Of a stretch of DNA of 64,000 nucleotides, positions 17,037 to 25,685 are shown one piece after another (positions within the stretch are counted from its first letter, which is position 1; each line of letters begins with the position of its first letter). The notes under the pieces are model-generated. The model had not been told where the DNA came from and searched no databases. It saw only the letters and a program-made list of their open reading frames with translations. The translations under genes and the position numbers were made by a program. The DNA lies in assembly GCA_938028565.1 (NCBI GenBank), contig CALIZS010000005.1, positions 116,140-180,139 on the forward strand, given 5' to 3'. The stretch is from an uncultured Atopobium sp. Its GTDB lineage: Bacteria; Actinomycetota; Coriobacteriia; Coriobacteriales; Atopobiaceae.

Positions 17037-18368
17037 ATGAGCTATTCATCTAAGGTAATCGCACAGCTTGAAGAGCGTTACGCAGATCAGCCTGAGTTTA
17101 TCCAGGCAGCAAAAGAAGTTCTTACCACTATCCAGCCCGCACTTGACGCACATCCAGAGTTCGAGAAAGCCGCATTGCTTGAGCGTCTTGTTGAGCCAGA
17201 GCGCATTGTTATGTTCCGCGTCCCCTGGATTGACGACGCTGGCAACGTTCAGGTTAATCGCGGATACCGCATCGAGTTTAACTCCGCAATTGGACCTTAC
17301 AAGGGCGGCCTTCGTCTCCATCCAACAGTTAACCTGTCTATCTTGAAGTTCCTCGGCTTTGAGCAAATCTTCAAGAACTCTCTGACCACGCTTCCCATGG
17401 GCGGCGGCAAGGGCGGCTCTGACTTCGATCCAAAGGGCAAGTCTGACCGCGAGATTATGGCGTTTTGCCAGTCATTCATGACCGAACTTGCTCGCCACAT
17501 TGGCCCAAACACCGATGTTCCAGCTGGTGACATTGGCACTGGCGCGCGCGAGATTGGCTACATGTTTGGCCAGTACAAGCGCCTTCGCAACGAGTGGACC
17601 GGCGTCCTGACCGGCAAAGGCCTCTCCTTCGGCGGCTCCCTTGCTCGCACCGAGGCAACCGGCTACGGAGCGGTTTACTTCCTCACCCACATGCTTGCCG
17701 AGAAGAACGATGCTCTTGCAGGTAAAACGGTCTGCATCTCCGGCTCCGGAAACGTTGCTACCTACGCTGCCCAGAAGGCACAGCAGCTGGGAGCAACCGT
17801 GGTGACCGTATCTGACTCCTCAGGTTATGTTTATGACCCTGAGGGCATTGACGTTGAGCTGCTGAAAGACGTCAAGGAGGTTCGTCGCGCCCGCATCAAG
17901 GAGTACGCCGACGCACGTCCTTCCGCTACTTTCTTCCCAGGAGAGCGTCCTTGGAGCCAGAAGTGCGACATCGCCATGCCGTGCGCAACTCAAAACGAGC
18001 TCGAACTTGCTGACGTGCAGAAACTTGTTGCTAACGGCACCAAGTATGTTGTTGAGGGCGCTAACATGCCAACCACCCTCGAGGCAACCAATTACCTCAT
18101 CGAAAACGGCGTCTTCTTCGCACCTGGCAAGGCTGCAAACGCAGGCGGCGTAGCTGTTTCCGGTCTTGAGATGTCCCAGAACGCCGAACACCTTTCCTGG
18201 ACGTTTGAGGAGGTAGACTCCAAGTTGCAGGGAATCATGGAGAGCATCTACACTGCTGCTTCAGAGGCCGCAGCAACGTATGGCCACCCCGGCAACCTGG
18301 TCTTTGGCGCAAACATCGCCGGTTTCCTCAAGGTTGCAAACGCAATGATGGCGCAGGGTGTCTGCTAG
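17037..18368 (+). CDS. gdhA: NADP-type glutamate dehydrogenase
   Basis: Hexameric cytosolic enzyme that aminates 2-oxoglutarate to glutamate, assimilating ammonium. It has 443 aa, typical of the small hexameric class. Seen are the substrate site with catalytic Lys (TTLPMGGGKGGSDFDPKG), PAGDIGTGAREIGYM, the dinucleotide-binding loop ISGSGNVATYAAQKA and the C-terminal NAGGVAVSGLEM. ATG 17037 is chosen because GAAAGGGG lies 5-12 nt upstream; an ATG at 16995 would add 14 unusual residues. It is monocistronic, divergent from the tRNA operon and closed by a terminator. NADP rather than NAD use is inferred from overall similarity. Confidence 0.95.
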   Translation: MSYSSKVIAQLEERYADQPEFIQAAKEVLTTIQPALDAHPEFEKAALLERLVEPERIVMFRVPWIDDAGNVQVNRGYRIEFNSAIGPYKGGLRLHPTVNLSILKFLGFEQIFKNSLTTLPMGGGKGGSDFDPKGKSDREIMAFCQSFMTELARHIGPNTDVPAGDIGTGAREIGYMFGQYKRLRNEWTGVLTGKGLSFGGSLARTEATGYGAVYFLTHMLAEKNDALAGKTVCISGSGNVATYAAQKAQQLGATVVTVSDSSGYVYDPEGIDVELLKDVKEVRRARIKEYADARPSATFFPGERPWSQKCDIAMPCATQNELELADVQKLVANGTKYVVEGANMPTTLEATNYLIENGVFFAPGKAANAGGVAVSGLEMSQNAEHLSWTFEEVDSKLQGIMESIYTAASEAAATYGHPGNLVFGANIAGFLKVANAMMAQGVC

Positions 18369-18381
18369 ATTGCATCGCATT

Positions 18382-18394
18382 TGGCGAGAAACCC
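18382..18394 (+). repeat. TGGCGAGAAACCC dispersed motif, copy in gdhA 3' region
   Basis: Exact 13-base motif also present at 737-749, 47590-47602 and, on the other strand, 42469-42481. The core CGAGAAACCC recurs at 48196 and 49862. See finding. Confidence 0.6.
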
Positions 18395-18448
18395 GTTGTT
18401 GCAGCACGTATTTGAGCTAACTACATTGTTGGCTTTAACGTAAGATTT

Positions 18449-18479
18449 AAAAGGACCTTGGTCTCCCAAGGTCCTTTTT
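18449..18479 (+). terminator. Rho-independent terminator after gdhA
   Basis: A 13-bp stem (18449-18461 with 18466-18478) and a four-base loop form AAAAGGACCTTGG...CCAAGGTCCTTTT. The stem ends in its own T run, and the symmetry allows it to act in both directions. Confidence 0.85.
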
Positions 18480-18488
18480 GCTCATGCA

Positions 18489-19199
18489 CTAAGCTCGTGA
18501 AACAAACTCGTTTCCCTCGATGAAAAAGCGCTTTGGAGCATCAATGTTTTTGCTAATGCCTACGCGAGGTGAACTCCCCATTGTTTCCTCTGGTAGCAGG
18601 GGAGCAAAGTCCAGCACAAGCGGCTCAACTGTTAGGTCATGTCCATAAAGCCCCTTGTCAATGCCAAGTGCAGTGCACACCTTACCTGGCCCGTTGGTGA
18701 GGTCGCGCAGCTTGAGCGGATGCTTGCGAGCACGTTCCGCTTGCTCTTTACCTGCACGTCCCGTATGCGCCTTGCCAGCACGTCCCGCTTGCGCTTCATC
18801 GCAGTCGATGCCTGCGCTTACTGCCTGCAGTCCCTTGTGCGCGCGTCCAGCCTCACGGAGCTCGCGCATAACCTCGACGCCCTCAAGAGGTTCAATCGCA
18901 CGTATCAAGCATCCGCTGCCAAAACCCTCAGGTCCACACACTACATTGCAGCAGTGATGCATTCCGTACGAAACGTAAACGTAGAGGTGGCCCGCAGGTC
19001 CAAACATGGCTGCATTGCGCTCGCTAGGACCGCCAAACGCATGACTTGCGGGATCATCTTGGTCGTAAGCTTCGGTCTCCACAATTCTTGCAACTAGTTT
19101 GTGTTTCTCGCCATTAAGCGTAATTGTCCTTGTCAGAGTACATCCCAGAAGAAGTGGGGCAGCAACATCTGAGGGATTCTCTAGAAAATCTGGAAACAT
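18489..19199 (-). CDS. DNA-3-methyladenine glycosylase (AAG/MPG family)
   Basis: Base-excision repair enzyme removing alkylated purines, 236 aa. Seen are the catalytic region IVETEAYDQDDPASHAFGG, the intercalating-Tyr region LYVYVSYGMHHCCNVVC, CLIRAIEPLEG and DLTNGPGKVCTALGI, all characteristic of the AAG fold. An insertion before LTNGPGK consists of three 8-residue units (EAQAGRAG, KAHTGRAG, KEQAERAR) coded by a 24-bp tandem repeat (18730-18801), absent from family norms. Start ATG 19199 has AAGGAGATGGC just upstream. The gene is convergent with gdhA and divergent from carA. Confidence 0.9.
   Translation of the reverse strand: MFPDFLENPSDVAAPLLLGCTLTRTITLNGEKHKLVARIVETEAYDQDDPASHAFGGPSERNAAMFGPAGHLYVYVSYGMHHCCNVVCGPEGFGSGCLIRAIEPLEGVEVMRELREAGRAHKGLQAVSAGIDCDEAQAGRAGKAHTGRAGKEQAERARKHPLKLRDLTNGPGKVCTALGIDKGLYGHDLTVEPLVLDFAPLLPEETMGSSPRVGISKNIDAPKRFFIEGNEFVSRA
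18730..18801. repeat. 24-bp tandem repeat x3 inside the glycosylase gene
   Basis: Units begin GCACGTTCCGCTTGCTC (18730), GCACGTCCCGTATGCGC (18754) and GCACGTCCCGCTTGCGC (18778), exactly 24 bases apart. The period keeps the reading frame and adds eight residues per unit. Confidence 0.85.
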
Positions 19200-19300
19200 G
19201 CCATCTCCTTTATTGGTTATGCGCTACAATACTACCAACCTTTAAGGACGGTGCGAGACACCGGCAAGGCCCATAGCGTTGAGTGCGCATGTTCGCTGTT

Positions 19301-19329
19301 GAGCCTCCACAAGGAGTGCTCTTTTTTTT
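19301..19329 (+). terminator. Leader terminator (attenuator) upstream of carA
   Basis: GAGCCTCC (19301-19308) pairs with GGAG-T-GCTC (19313-19321, one bulged T) over an ACAA loop, followed by eight T residues. It sits 37 bp before the carA start with no gene in between, so it looks like an attenuator rather than a gene end. A second hairpin, CGGTG-CGAGA-CACCG, lies about 50 bp upstream. A PyrR-type mechanism is possible, but I do not see the classical PyrR consensus. Confidence 0.65.
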
Positions 19330-19365
19330 ATGGCTCGGCATGCTCCTGCGCAGATCGGAGAGTAT

Positions 19366-20619
19366 ATGAATCCACTGGCAAGCGCCACCTCGCAGCCTCG
19401 CGCGCTGCTTGTTCTCGAAGATGGAACAACCTTCGAGGGGAGGTGCTGTGGTGCGAGCGGAGAAACCTTCGGCGAGATTGTTTTCAACACGTCCATGACG
19501 GGCTACCAGGAGATTATTTCCGATCCAAGTTATGCCGGCCAGATTGTCACGCTGACCTATCCTCAGGTAGGCAACTACGGCATCAATCCCGCAGTTATGC
19601 AGCGAGACACCTTGCATCTGCGTGGTTTTGTTGTGCACGACATGTGCTACGAGCCAAGCAACTGGACGTCCAAGCAGAGCCTGCCGGAGTTTTTGCAGGA
19701 AAACGGCGTCGTTGCCATCGAGGGCATCGATACCCGCGCGCTGACCATGCACCTGCGCGACCATGGCGCACAGAAGGCAGCCATCTCCACCGAGGACCTG
19801 GATCCTGCCCATCTGCTCACTCGCGTCCAGGCGTCGCCCAACATCTCCGAGCACAACTTTGTCCCCGACGTCTCCGTCGACGCGCCTCACGTGGTCTCCG
19901 CTACGACCAAGAAGCGCTTCAACGTTGTCGCGTACGACTGTGGCGAGAAGAACGGCATTCTCCAGGGTCTTGCGGCAAACGGCTGCGAGGTCACGGTTGT
20001 ACCGTGGAATACACCTGCAGAGGAAGCCTTGGCCTACAACCCAGACGGCATCTTCTTCTCCAACGGCCCTGGTGACCCAGAGCAGGTTGACGCTACGCAG
20101 GAGGCCGCTCGCGGCGTTCTGGGCAAGGTTCCCGTCTTTGGTATCTGCCTGGGTAACCAGATGCTCTCCATTGTTGCAGGTGCAGATATCGAGAAACTCA
20201 AATTTGGACACCATGGCGGCAACGAACCAGTCATGAATCTTCTGACCGGCAAGGTAGAGATTACTGCTCAGAACCACAATTACGGTCTGGTTTTCCCAAG
20301 CTTGGGCAAGCTTATTGCAGAGGAGTCCGGTGGAATCTCCGAGCACTTTGATAACCTCTGCGAGTGGTCCGCAAGGCGTATTGCTCCTGTTGTCCAGACA
20401 AAGGATTTTGGTCGCGTCAGGCTCACCCACGTAAACCTTAACGACGGAACTCCAGAGGGCATTCAGTTCCTGGATATTCCAGCGTTTTCCGTTCAGTATC
20501 ACCCTGAGGCAAGCCCAGGACCTCACGATTCATCCTACTTGTTCAAGGCATTTGCTCGTTTGATGGAGGGACAGTCTGACTATCTTGCCATCGACGTTCG
20601 TGAGGGGAGGCGCTTCTAA
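19366..20619 (+). CDS. carA: Carbamoyl-phosphate synthase small subunit
   Basis: Glutaminase subunit that feeds ammonia to CarB for carbamoyl phosphate, the first step toward pyrimidines and arginine. It has 417 aa. Seen are the N-terminal small-subunit domain (FNTSMTGYQEIISDPSYAGQ) and a class I amidotransferase domain with FSNGPGDP, the nucleophile in VFGICLGNQML, ENHNYG-like AQNHNYG and the catalytic His-x-Glu in QYHPEASPGPHDSSYLF. ATG 19366 has CGGAGAG upstream; an ATG at 19330 lies in the attenuator tail. Its stop overlaps the carB start (TAATG). Confidence 0.96.
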   Translation: MNPLASATSQPRALLVLEDGTTFEGRCCGASGETFGEIVFNTSMTGYQEIISDPSYAGQIVTLTYPQVGNYGINPAVMQRDTLHLRGFVVHDMCYEPSNWTSKQSLPEFLQENGVVAIEGIDTRALTMHLRDHGAQKAAISTEDLDPAHLLTRVQASPNISEHNFVPDVSVDAPHVVSATTKKRFNVVAYDCGEKNGILQGLAANGCEVTVVPWNTPAEEALAYNPDGIFFSNGPGDPEQVDATQEAARGVLGKVPVFGICLGNQMLSIVAGADIEKLKFGHHGGNEPVMNLLTGKVEITAQNHNYGLVFPSLGKLIAEESGGISEHFDNLCEWSARRIAPVVQTKDFGRVRLTHVNLNDGTPEGIQFLDIPAFSVQYHPEASPGPHDSSYLFKAFARLMEGQSDYLAIDVREGRRF

Positions 20620-23600
20620 TGCCAAAGCGTACTGATATTAAGAAGATTCTGGTCATTGGTTCTGGCCCAATTGTTATTGGCCAGGCATGCGAGTTTGACT
20701 ATTCCGGCACTCAAGCATGCCGCGCCCTTCGTAAAGAGGGCTTTGAGGTTGTTCTGGTTAATTCAAACCCAGCAACTATCATGACAGATCCAGAAACTGC
20801 AGATAGAACCTACGTTGAGCCAATCACCGTTGAGTCTGTAACCCGCGTCATTGAGTGCGAGCGTCCTGACGCGCTTCTGCCAAACATGGGCGGACAAACC
20901 GCTCTGAACTGCACCATCGGCCTTGGTGAGGCGGGCGTTCTTGACAAGTACAACATCGAGGTCATTGGCTGCAACCTGGAGTCCATTCGTACCGGTGAGG
21001 ACCGTGAGCTCTTCAGCGAGGCAGTCCAAGACATTGGCCTGGAGGTTGCTCGTGCAGACATCGCTCACTCTATGGAAGACGCTCAGCGCATTGTTGCTGA
21101 CCTGGGATATCCCGTGGTCATTCGCCCAAGCTTCACCCTTGGTGGCGCAGGCGGCGGCATTGCTCATACTCCAGAAGAGCTCGTAGAGATTGTGGAGCAG
21201 GGACTCTTGCTTTCTCCAGAGCATGAGGTGCTGGTAGAGGAGTCCATTGAGGGCTGGAAAGAGATTGAGATGGAGGTCATGCGCGATACCGCAGGTAACG
21301 GTATTGTTGTCTGCTCCATCGAGAACCTCGATCCAATGGGTGTTCACACCGGAGACTCCATCACCGTTGCGCCAGCTCAGACGCTTACCGATGAAGAGCT
21401 CCAGAATCTCCGCGACTACTCCATCGCTATTCTCGAGCGTGTAGGTGTTGCTTGCGGTGGTTCTAACGTTCAGTTTGCGGTCAACCCAACTAACGGCCGC
21501 GTCATTGTCATTGAGATGAACCCTCGTGTCAGCCGCTCCTCTGCGCTGGCTTCCAAGGCAACTGGTTTCCCAATCGCAAAGATGGCTGCGTTGCTCTCTG
21601 TTGGTTACACGTTGGATGAGATTACCAACGACATCACCAAGGCAACTCCTGCCGCCTTTGAGCCTTCCATCGACTACTGCGTGGTCAAGGTTCCTCGTTT
21701 TGCCTTTGTCAAGTTTAAGGGCACCAGCCGCGTTCTGACTACCCGCATGAAGTCGGTTGGTGAGGCTATGGCCATGGGCAGAACCTTTGAGGAGGCTTTG
21801 CAGAAGGCGCTTCGTTCTCTGGAGCAAGATCGTGCTGGTCTGGGCGCTGACGGTCACGATGTCTTTGACGAGAAGAACTTTGATGAGCTCGTCAGCAAGC
21901 CAACACCAGAGCGTATTTTCTACGTTGCTGAGGCACTGCGCAGAAATTGGAGCGTTGAACGCATCCATAATATGACTGGCATCGATCCATGGTACTTGCA
22001 TCGTATGGCAGGCATCATCAACGCTGAGAAACGCATCAAGGAGCTGGGACTTTCTGGTCTCACCACCGATAACATGCTTGCTGCCAAACAGCTGGGCTTC
22101 TCGGATGAGCAGCTTGCACACCTTACTGGTACCAAGACAGACGTTGTCCGCGCTGTGAGGGAAGTGCTGGGTGTTCGCCCACAGGTCAAGACAGTTGATA
22201 CCTGCGCAGGTGAGTTTGGTGCAACCACGCAGTACCACTACGTTACCTATGAGAAAGGCAACGCTACAGAGTACGTTGAGGCAGAAAAGCCACGTGTCAT
22301 GATTCTCTCCGCTGGTCCTAACCGTATTGGTCAGGGTATTGAGTTTGACTACTGCTGTGTTCATGCTGCCTATGCTCTTCGCGAGCAGGGCTATGAGACG
22401 GTCATGGTCAACTGCAACCCAGAGACGGTCTCTACAGACTATGACACCTCTGATCGACTCTACTTCCAGCCTTTGACCTTTGAAGACGTCATGGATGTCA
22501 TTGAGGTTGAGAAGCCAGAAGGCGTTATTGTTACCCTTGGCGGCCAGACGCCAATCAAGCTGGCACGCGCCCTCAAGGACGCCGGCGTTCCTATTATGGG
22601 CACCCAGCCAGAGGCAATTGACCTGGCAGAGGATCGCGACCGCTTTGCAGCTCTTCTTGATCGCTTGAACATTGCCTGCCCACCATCGGCAGTTGCTTCT
22701 ACCATGGATGAGGCTCGCGATGCCGCTCGCCGCATTGGCTACCCGCTGATTGTCCGCCCAAGCTACGTTCTTGGCGGTCGCGGTATGGCCATTGTCTACG
22801 ACGATTCTGACCTGGTCACCTACATGGAGTCCGCTACTCACGTTACGCCAGACCGTCCTGTCTACCTGGACGCCTTCCTTGAGGATGCCATTGAGCTTGA
22901 TGTTGACGCTCTCTGCGACACCGAGGAGTGCTATGTGGGCGCCGTTCTGGAGCACATCGAGGAGTGCGGTATTCACTCTGGCGACTCCGCCTGCTGCTGG
23001 CCGCCCTTCTCGCTCTCTGAAAAGATTGTTGACCAGATTAGGGCTATCACCAAAAAGCTGGCGCTTGCCTGCGGCATTCGAGGCCTCTTGAACATCCAGT
23101 ACGCTGTCCGCGACGAGCACGTTTTTGTCATCGAGCTCAATCCTCGCGCTTCTAGAACTGTGCCTTTCTCGTCCAAGGCAACTGGCGTCTCCCTGGCTAA
23201 ATACGCATCTCGTATCATGGCTGGCGAGAAGATCAGCGAGCTCAGAAACGAAGGCCTGCTCCCTGATGAGAACCGCAGCGTTGACTATTACGCGGTCAAA
23301 GAGGCGGTTATGCCTTGGTCTAGGTTCCCTGGCGCTGACTCAATCCTTGGCCCAGAGATGAAGTCAACTGGTGAGGTCATGGGCATTGCTCGCACCTTCC
23401 CAGCGGCGTACGCAAAGACTCGCGAAGCTGTTGAGAACAAGCTCCCTGAGCAAGGCTCTGTCTTCATCAGCGTGTGCGACCGCGATAAGCGCGCCATTGC
23501 TCCAGTTGCTATGGCTTTGGAGAACCTCGGCTATGGTATCTACACCACGGGCGGTACGGCAAAGACACTGCGCGCAGCAGGAATTGACTGCACCACCGTT

Positions 23601-23840
23601 AATCGCATTTCAGATGGTTATCCAAATGTTGTTGACCTGATGCGCGATAAGACCGTCAGCTTTATTATCAATACTCCTCACGGTCACGAGGCCCATAGTG
23701 ACGGCGCTAAGATGCGCGCAGAGGCTGTCAGCCAGGGTATTACCTGTGTAACTGCAATGTCTGCAGCTACCGCTCTTATCCAGGCGCTTGCGGCAGCAAG
23801 AAAGAGCGAGCCTGAGACTTTTGCATTGCAAGATCTTTAA
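20619..23840 (+). CDS. carB: Carbamoyl-phosphate synthase large subunit
   Basis: Two-half ATP-grasp synthase of 1073 aa, full length. The first half shows IGSGPIVIGQACEFDYSG and FTLGGAGGGIAH. The second, duplicated half shows SAGPNRIGQGIEFDYC and SYVLGGRGMAIVYDD. The C-terminal MGS-like allosteric domain is present (YTTGGTAKTLRAAGI). A cysteine pair in SGDSACCWPP replaces the usual SGDSACxxPP spacing only slightly. The gene is translationally coupled to carA (TAATG with GAGGGGAGG inside carA) and closed by a terminator. Confidence 0.97.
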   Translation: MPKRTDIKKILVIGSGPIVIGQACEFDYSGTQACRALRKEGFEVVLVNSNPATIMTDPETADRTYVEPITVESVTRVIECERPDALLPNMGGQTALNCTIGLGEAGVLDKYNIEVIGCNLESIRTGEDRELFSEAVQDIGLEVARADIAHSMEDAQRIVADLGYPVVIRPSFTLGGAGGGIAHTPEELVEIVEQGLLLSPEHEVLVEESIEGWKEIEMEVMRDTAGNGIVVCSIENLDPMGVHTGDSITVAPAQTLTDEELQNLRDYSIAILERVGVACGGSNVQFAVNPTNGRVIVIEMNPRVSRSSALASKATGFPIAKMAALLSVGYTLDEITNDITKATPAAFEPSIDYCVVKVPRFAFVKFKGTSRVLTTRMKSVGEAMAMGRTFEEALQKALRSLEQDRAGLGADGHDVFDEKNFDELVSKPTPERIFYVAEALRRNWSVERIHNMTGIDPWYLHRMAGIINAEKRIKELGLSGLTTDNMLAAKQLGFSDEQLAHLTGTKTDVVRAVREVLGVRPQVKTVDTCAGEFGATTQYHYVTYEKGNATEYVEAEKPRVMILSAGPNRIGQGIEFDYCCVHAAYALREQGYETVMVNCNPETVSTDYDTSDRLYFQPLTFEDVMDVIEVEKPEGVIVTLGGQTPIKLARALKDAGVPIMGTQPEAIDLAEDRDRFAALLDRLNIACPPSAVASTMDEARDAARRIGYPLIVRPSYVLGGRGMAIVYDDSDLVTYMESATHVTPDRPVYLDAFLEDAIELDVDALCDTEECYVGAVLEHIEECGIHSGDSACCWPPFSLSEKIVDQIRAITKKLALACGIRGLLNIQYAVRDEHVFVIELNPRASRTVPFSSKATGVSLAKYASRIMAGEKISELRNEGLLPDENRSVDYYAVKEAVMPWSRFPGADSILGPEMKSTGEVMGIARTFPAAYAKTREAVENKLPEQGSVFISVCDRDKRAIAPVAMALENLGYGIYTTGGTAKTLRAAGIDCTTVNRISDGYPNVVDLMRDKTVSFIINTPHGHEAHSDGAKMRAEAVSQGITCVTAMSAATALIQALAAARKSEPETFALQDL

Positions 23841-23887
23841 AGTGCGCTTGATTAAAACGCGACTGGGAAATTAGTTTTTACTTGAAC

Positions 23888-23920
23888 AAGACCGGTCTTG
23901 AAAAAGGCCGGTCTTTTTTC
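23888..23920 (+). terminator. Rho-independent terminator after carB
   Basis: The AAGACCGG/CCGGTCTT stem (23888-23895 with 23908-23915) has a 12-nt loop and ends in a T run. Confidence 0.8.
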
Positions 23921-24000
23921 GTGAGGGAAGTGTTTAGAATGCGAACTTCTCCTAGTGAAGAGCGCAAAAGTTTGTTATTATTGCAAGGCTGCATAAATAT

Positions 24001-24086
24001 GCGGGCGTGGCGGAACTGGCAGACGCGCTAGATTTAGGTTCTAGTGGACTAAGTCCGTGGGGGTTCGATTCCCTCCGCCCGCACCA
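24001..24086 (+). tRNA. tRNA-Leu (anticodon UAG)
   Basis: An 86-nt class II tRNA begins GCGGGCGTGGCGGAACTGG and ends CCGCCCGCACCA with the CCA encoded. The anticodon loop TTTAGGT gives UAG. A long variable arm (TGGACTAAGTCCGTGGG) and a T arm GGGTTCGATTCCC are visible. Confidence 0.96.
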
Positions 24087-24104
24087 TGCAGAAATTGGTT
24101 AAGA

Positions 24105-24125
24105 GCTGGTACACCAGCATTTTTT
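24105..24125 (+). terminator. Short terminator after tRNA-Leu
   Basis: GCTGG-TACA-CCAGC is followed by ATTTTTT. The 5-bp stem is short; it lies 20 bp before the tig start, so it may only partly stop transcription into tig. Confidence 0.5.
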
Positions 24126-24144
24126 ACGAGACACTGGAGGAACG

Positions 24145-25554
24145 TTGAACATCACCGTTACCGCAGATAAGCCAGTTGACGAGAAACTCACCGTCAAGGT
24201 TACAGTTCCTGCTGCAGAGGTAGACGCTGCCATTAAGCAGGCTTACAAGGACATTGCAAACAAGTATTCCTTCCAGGGTTTCCGCAAGGGCCGCGCACCT
24301 CGTCCTGTCATTGATGGCATTGTTGGCCGCGAGGCAGTCCTTGCTCAGGCAACCAACGATCTTCTCGGCGCAGCAGAGCCACAGCTTCTTGAGGAGCTTG
24401 ACCTTGTTCCTATCGGCCGTGGTGATTACAACCAGGACGCAGACCTTCCTGTTGAGGGCCAGGATTACTCCTATGAGGTAGTCTTTAACGTTCGTCCTGA
24501 GGCTAAGCTTGACTCTTACGATGCTCCTGCAATCAACATGCCTCCAAATGAGGCAACTGAGGCTGAGGTTGATCACCAGATTAAGCAGCTTCTGTCTTAT
24601 CAGGCTAAGTTTGAGAACACCAAGGAGAAGCGCGCTGTCAAAGAGGGCGACACCATTGGTGTAGACATCAAGAACATTGAGGGCGCTGCTCACATGGAGG
24701 GCGAGGACCGCGTTCTTACCCTTAATGGCACCCAGGCTCCAAAGGAGCTTGAGGAGGCACTCATCGGCATGAAGCCAGGTGAGGAGAAAGAGGTCAAGTG
24801 GACTCACAGCCACACTCACGGCGATGAGGTTCACTCCCATGACTACGATATTAACGTTAAGGTTGTTGCTCACAAGAAGTCCGTCACTCCAGAGCTGACA
24901 GATGAGCTTGCAAAGAACACCTTTGGTTATGACACTGTCGAGAAACTCCGCGAGGCTGTTAAGTCTGAGATTGAGTCCGACAAGAAGAATTCTCTTCCAA
25001 CTCTTAAAGAGGACCGCGTTGTTGAGGCTGTAGGCAAGCGCCTTCAGCTTGAGGAGGTCCCAGAGGAGTACAAGAACGAGGTCTTCAACGAGATTGCTCA
25101 GGAGTTCCTGAACGGTCTTCAGCAGCAGGGTATGAGCCTTGATATGTTCCTGGCTGCACGCGGCATTAAGACCGATGACTTCATCTCTGATCTTCGTGTT
25201 CAGGCTGAGGAGCGCGCACGTCAGTCCCTGGCTCTTGACGCAGTAGCTGCAGAGCTTAAGCTTGAGGCAACTGAGGAGGACATCCGTGCAGAGTTTGAGC
25301 GCGCTGGTGTTCCTAACGTTGAGTCTGCAATTGAGGAGTGGCGCAAGGCTGGCCGTCTTCCTGCAATCCGTGAGTCCATCCGTCGTTCTAAGGCTCTTGA
25401 CTGGCTGCGTGACAACGCAACTGTCACCGTTGTCGATGAGATTGCTGAGGCTGCTAAGGAAGAGCAGAAGGCGGAGAAGAAGCCTGCTAAGAAGGCTCCT
25501 GCTAAGAAGAAGGCAGCTAAGAAGGACGAGGACGCAGAGAAGGACGCTGAGTAG
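24145..25554 (+). CDS. tig: Trigger factor (ribosome-associated chaperone / PPIase)
   Basis: Ribosome-bound chaperone for nascent chains, 469 aa. The ribosome-binding signature FQGFRKGRAPR is present near residue 52. The central FKBP-like domain starts VKEGDTIGVDIKN and carries a His-rich loop (WTHSHTHGDEVHSHDYD). The C-terminal arm domain is followed by a Lys/Ala-rich tail (KKPAKKAPAKKKAAKKDEDA), likely unstructured. The start is TTG 24145, supported by GGAGG 4 nt upstream; no ATG or GTG fits. It precedes clpP and clpX, the conserved tig-clpP-clpX order, but a terminator separates it from clpP. Confidence 0.95.
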   Translation: MNITVTADKPVDEKLTVKVTVPAAEVDAAIKQAYKDIANKYSFQGFRKGRAPRPVIDGIVGREAVLAQATNDLLGAAEPQLLEELDLVPIGRGDYNQDADLPVEGQDYSYEVVFNVRPEAKLDSYDAPAINMPPNEATEAEVDHQIKQLLSYQAKFENTKEKRAVKEGDTIGVDIKNIEGAAHMEGEDRVLTLNGTQAPKELEEALIGMKPGEEKEVKWTHSHTHGDEVHSHDYDINVKVVAHKKSVTPELTDELAKNTFGYDTVEKLREAVKSEIESDKKNSLPTLKEDRVVEAVGKRLQLEEVPEEYKNEVFNEIAQEFLNGLQQQGMSLDMFLAARGIKTDDFISDLRVQAEERARQSLALDAVAAELKLEATEEDIRAEFERAGVPNVESAIEEWRKAGRLPAIRESIRRSKALDWLRDNATVTVVDEIAEAAKEEQKAEKKPAKKAPAKKKAAKKDEDAEKDAE

Positions 25555-25619
25555 TCCATAACTGGTTGGGTTTTTCGCCAGAAAGACTGCGCCAAAAGTT
25601 GCAGTTACTTTGAATTTTT

Positions 25620-25662
25620 CATACCCCGGGTTAGAGACATGCTTCCCGGGGTATGTTTCTAA
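25620..25662 (+). terminator. Terminator-like hairpin after tig
   Basis: A perfect 11-bp GC-rich stem (CATACCCCGGG at 25620-25630 with 25645-25655) has a 14-nt loop and a weak T tail (TTTCT). It could attenuate rather than fully stop transcription into clpP. Confidence 0.6.
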
Positions 25663-25685
25663 GAAAAGACCTTTGAAGGAGGATT

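Noticed and set aside
19210..20526. 438-codon antisense frame over carA
   Set aside because: CarA on the plus strand is complete; the antisense frame has no start context.
20763..23120. 785-codon open frame antisense to carB
   Set aside because: The opposite strand encodes an intact CarB with all motifs; the antisense frame has no ribosome site and a composition expected of a codon-biased shadow.
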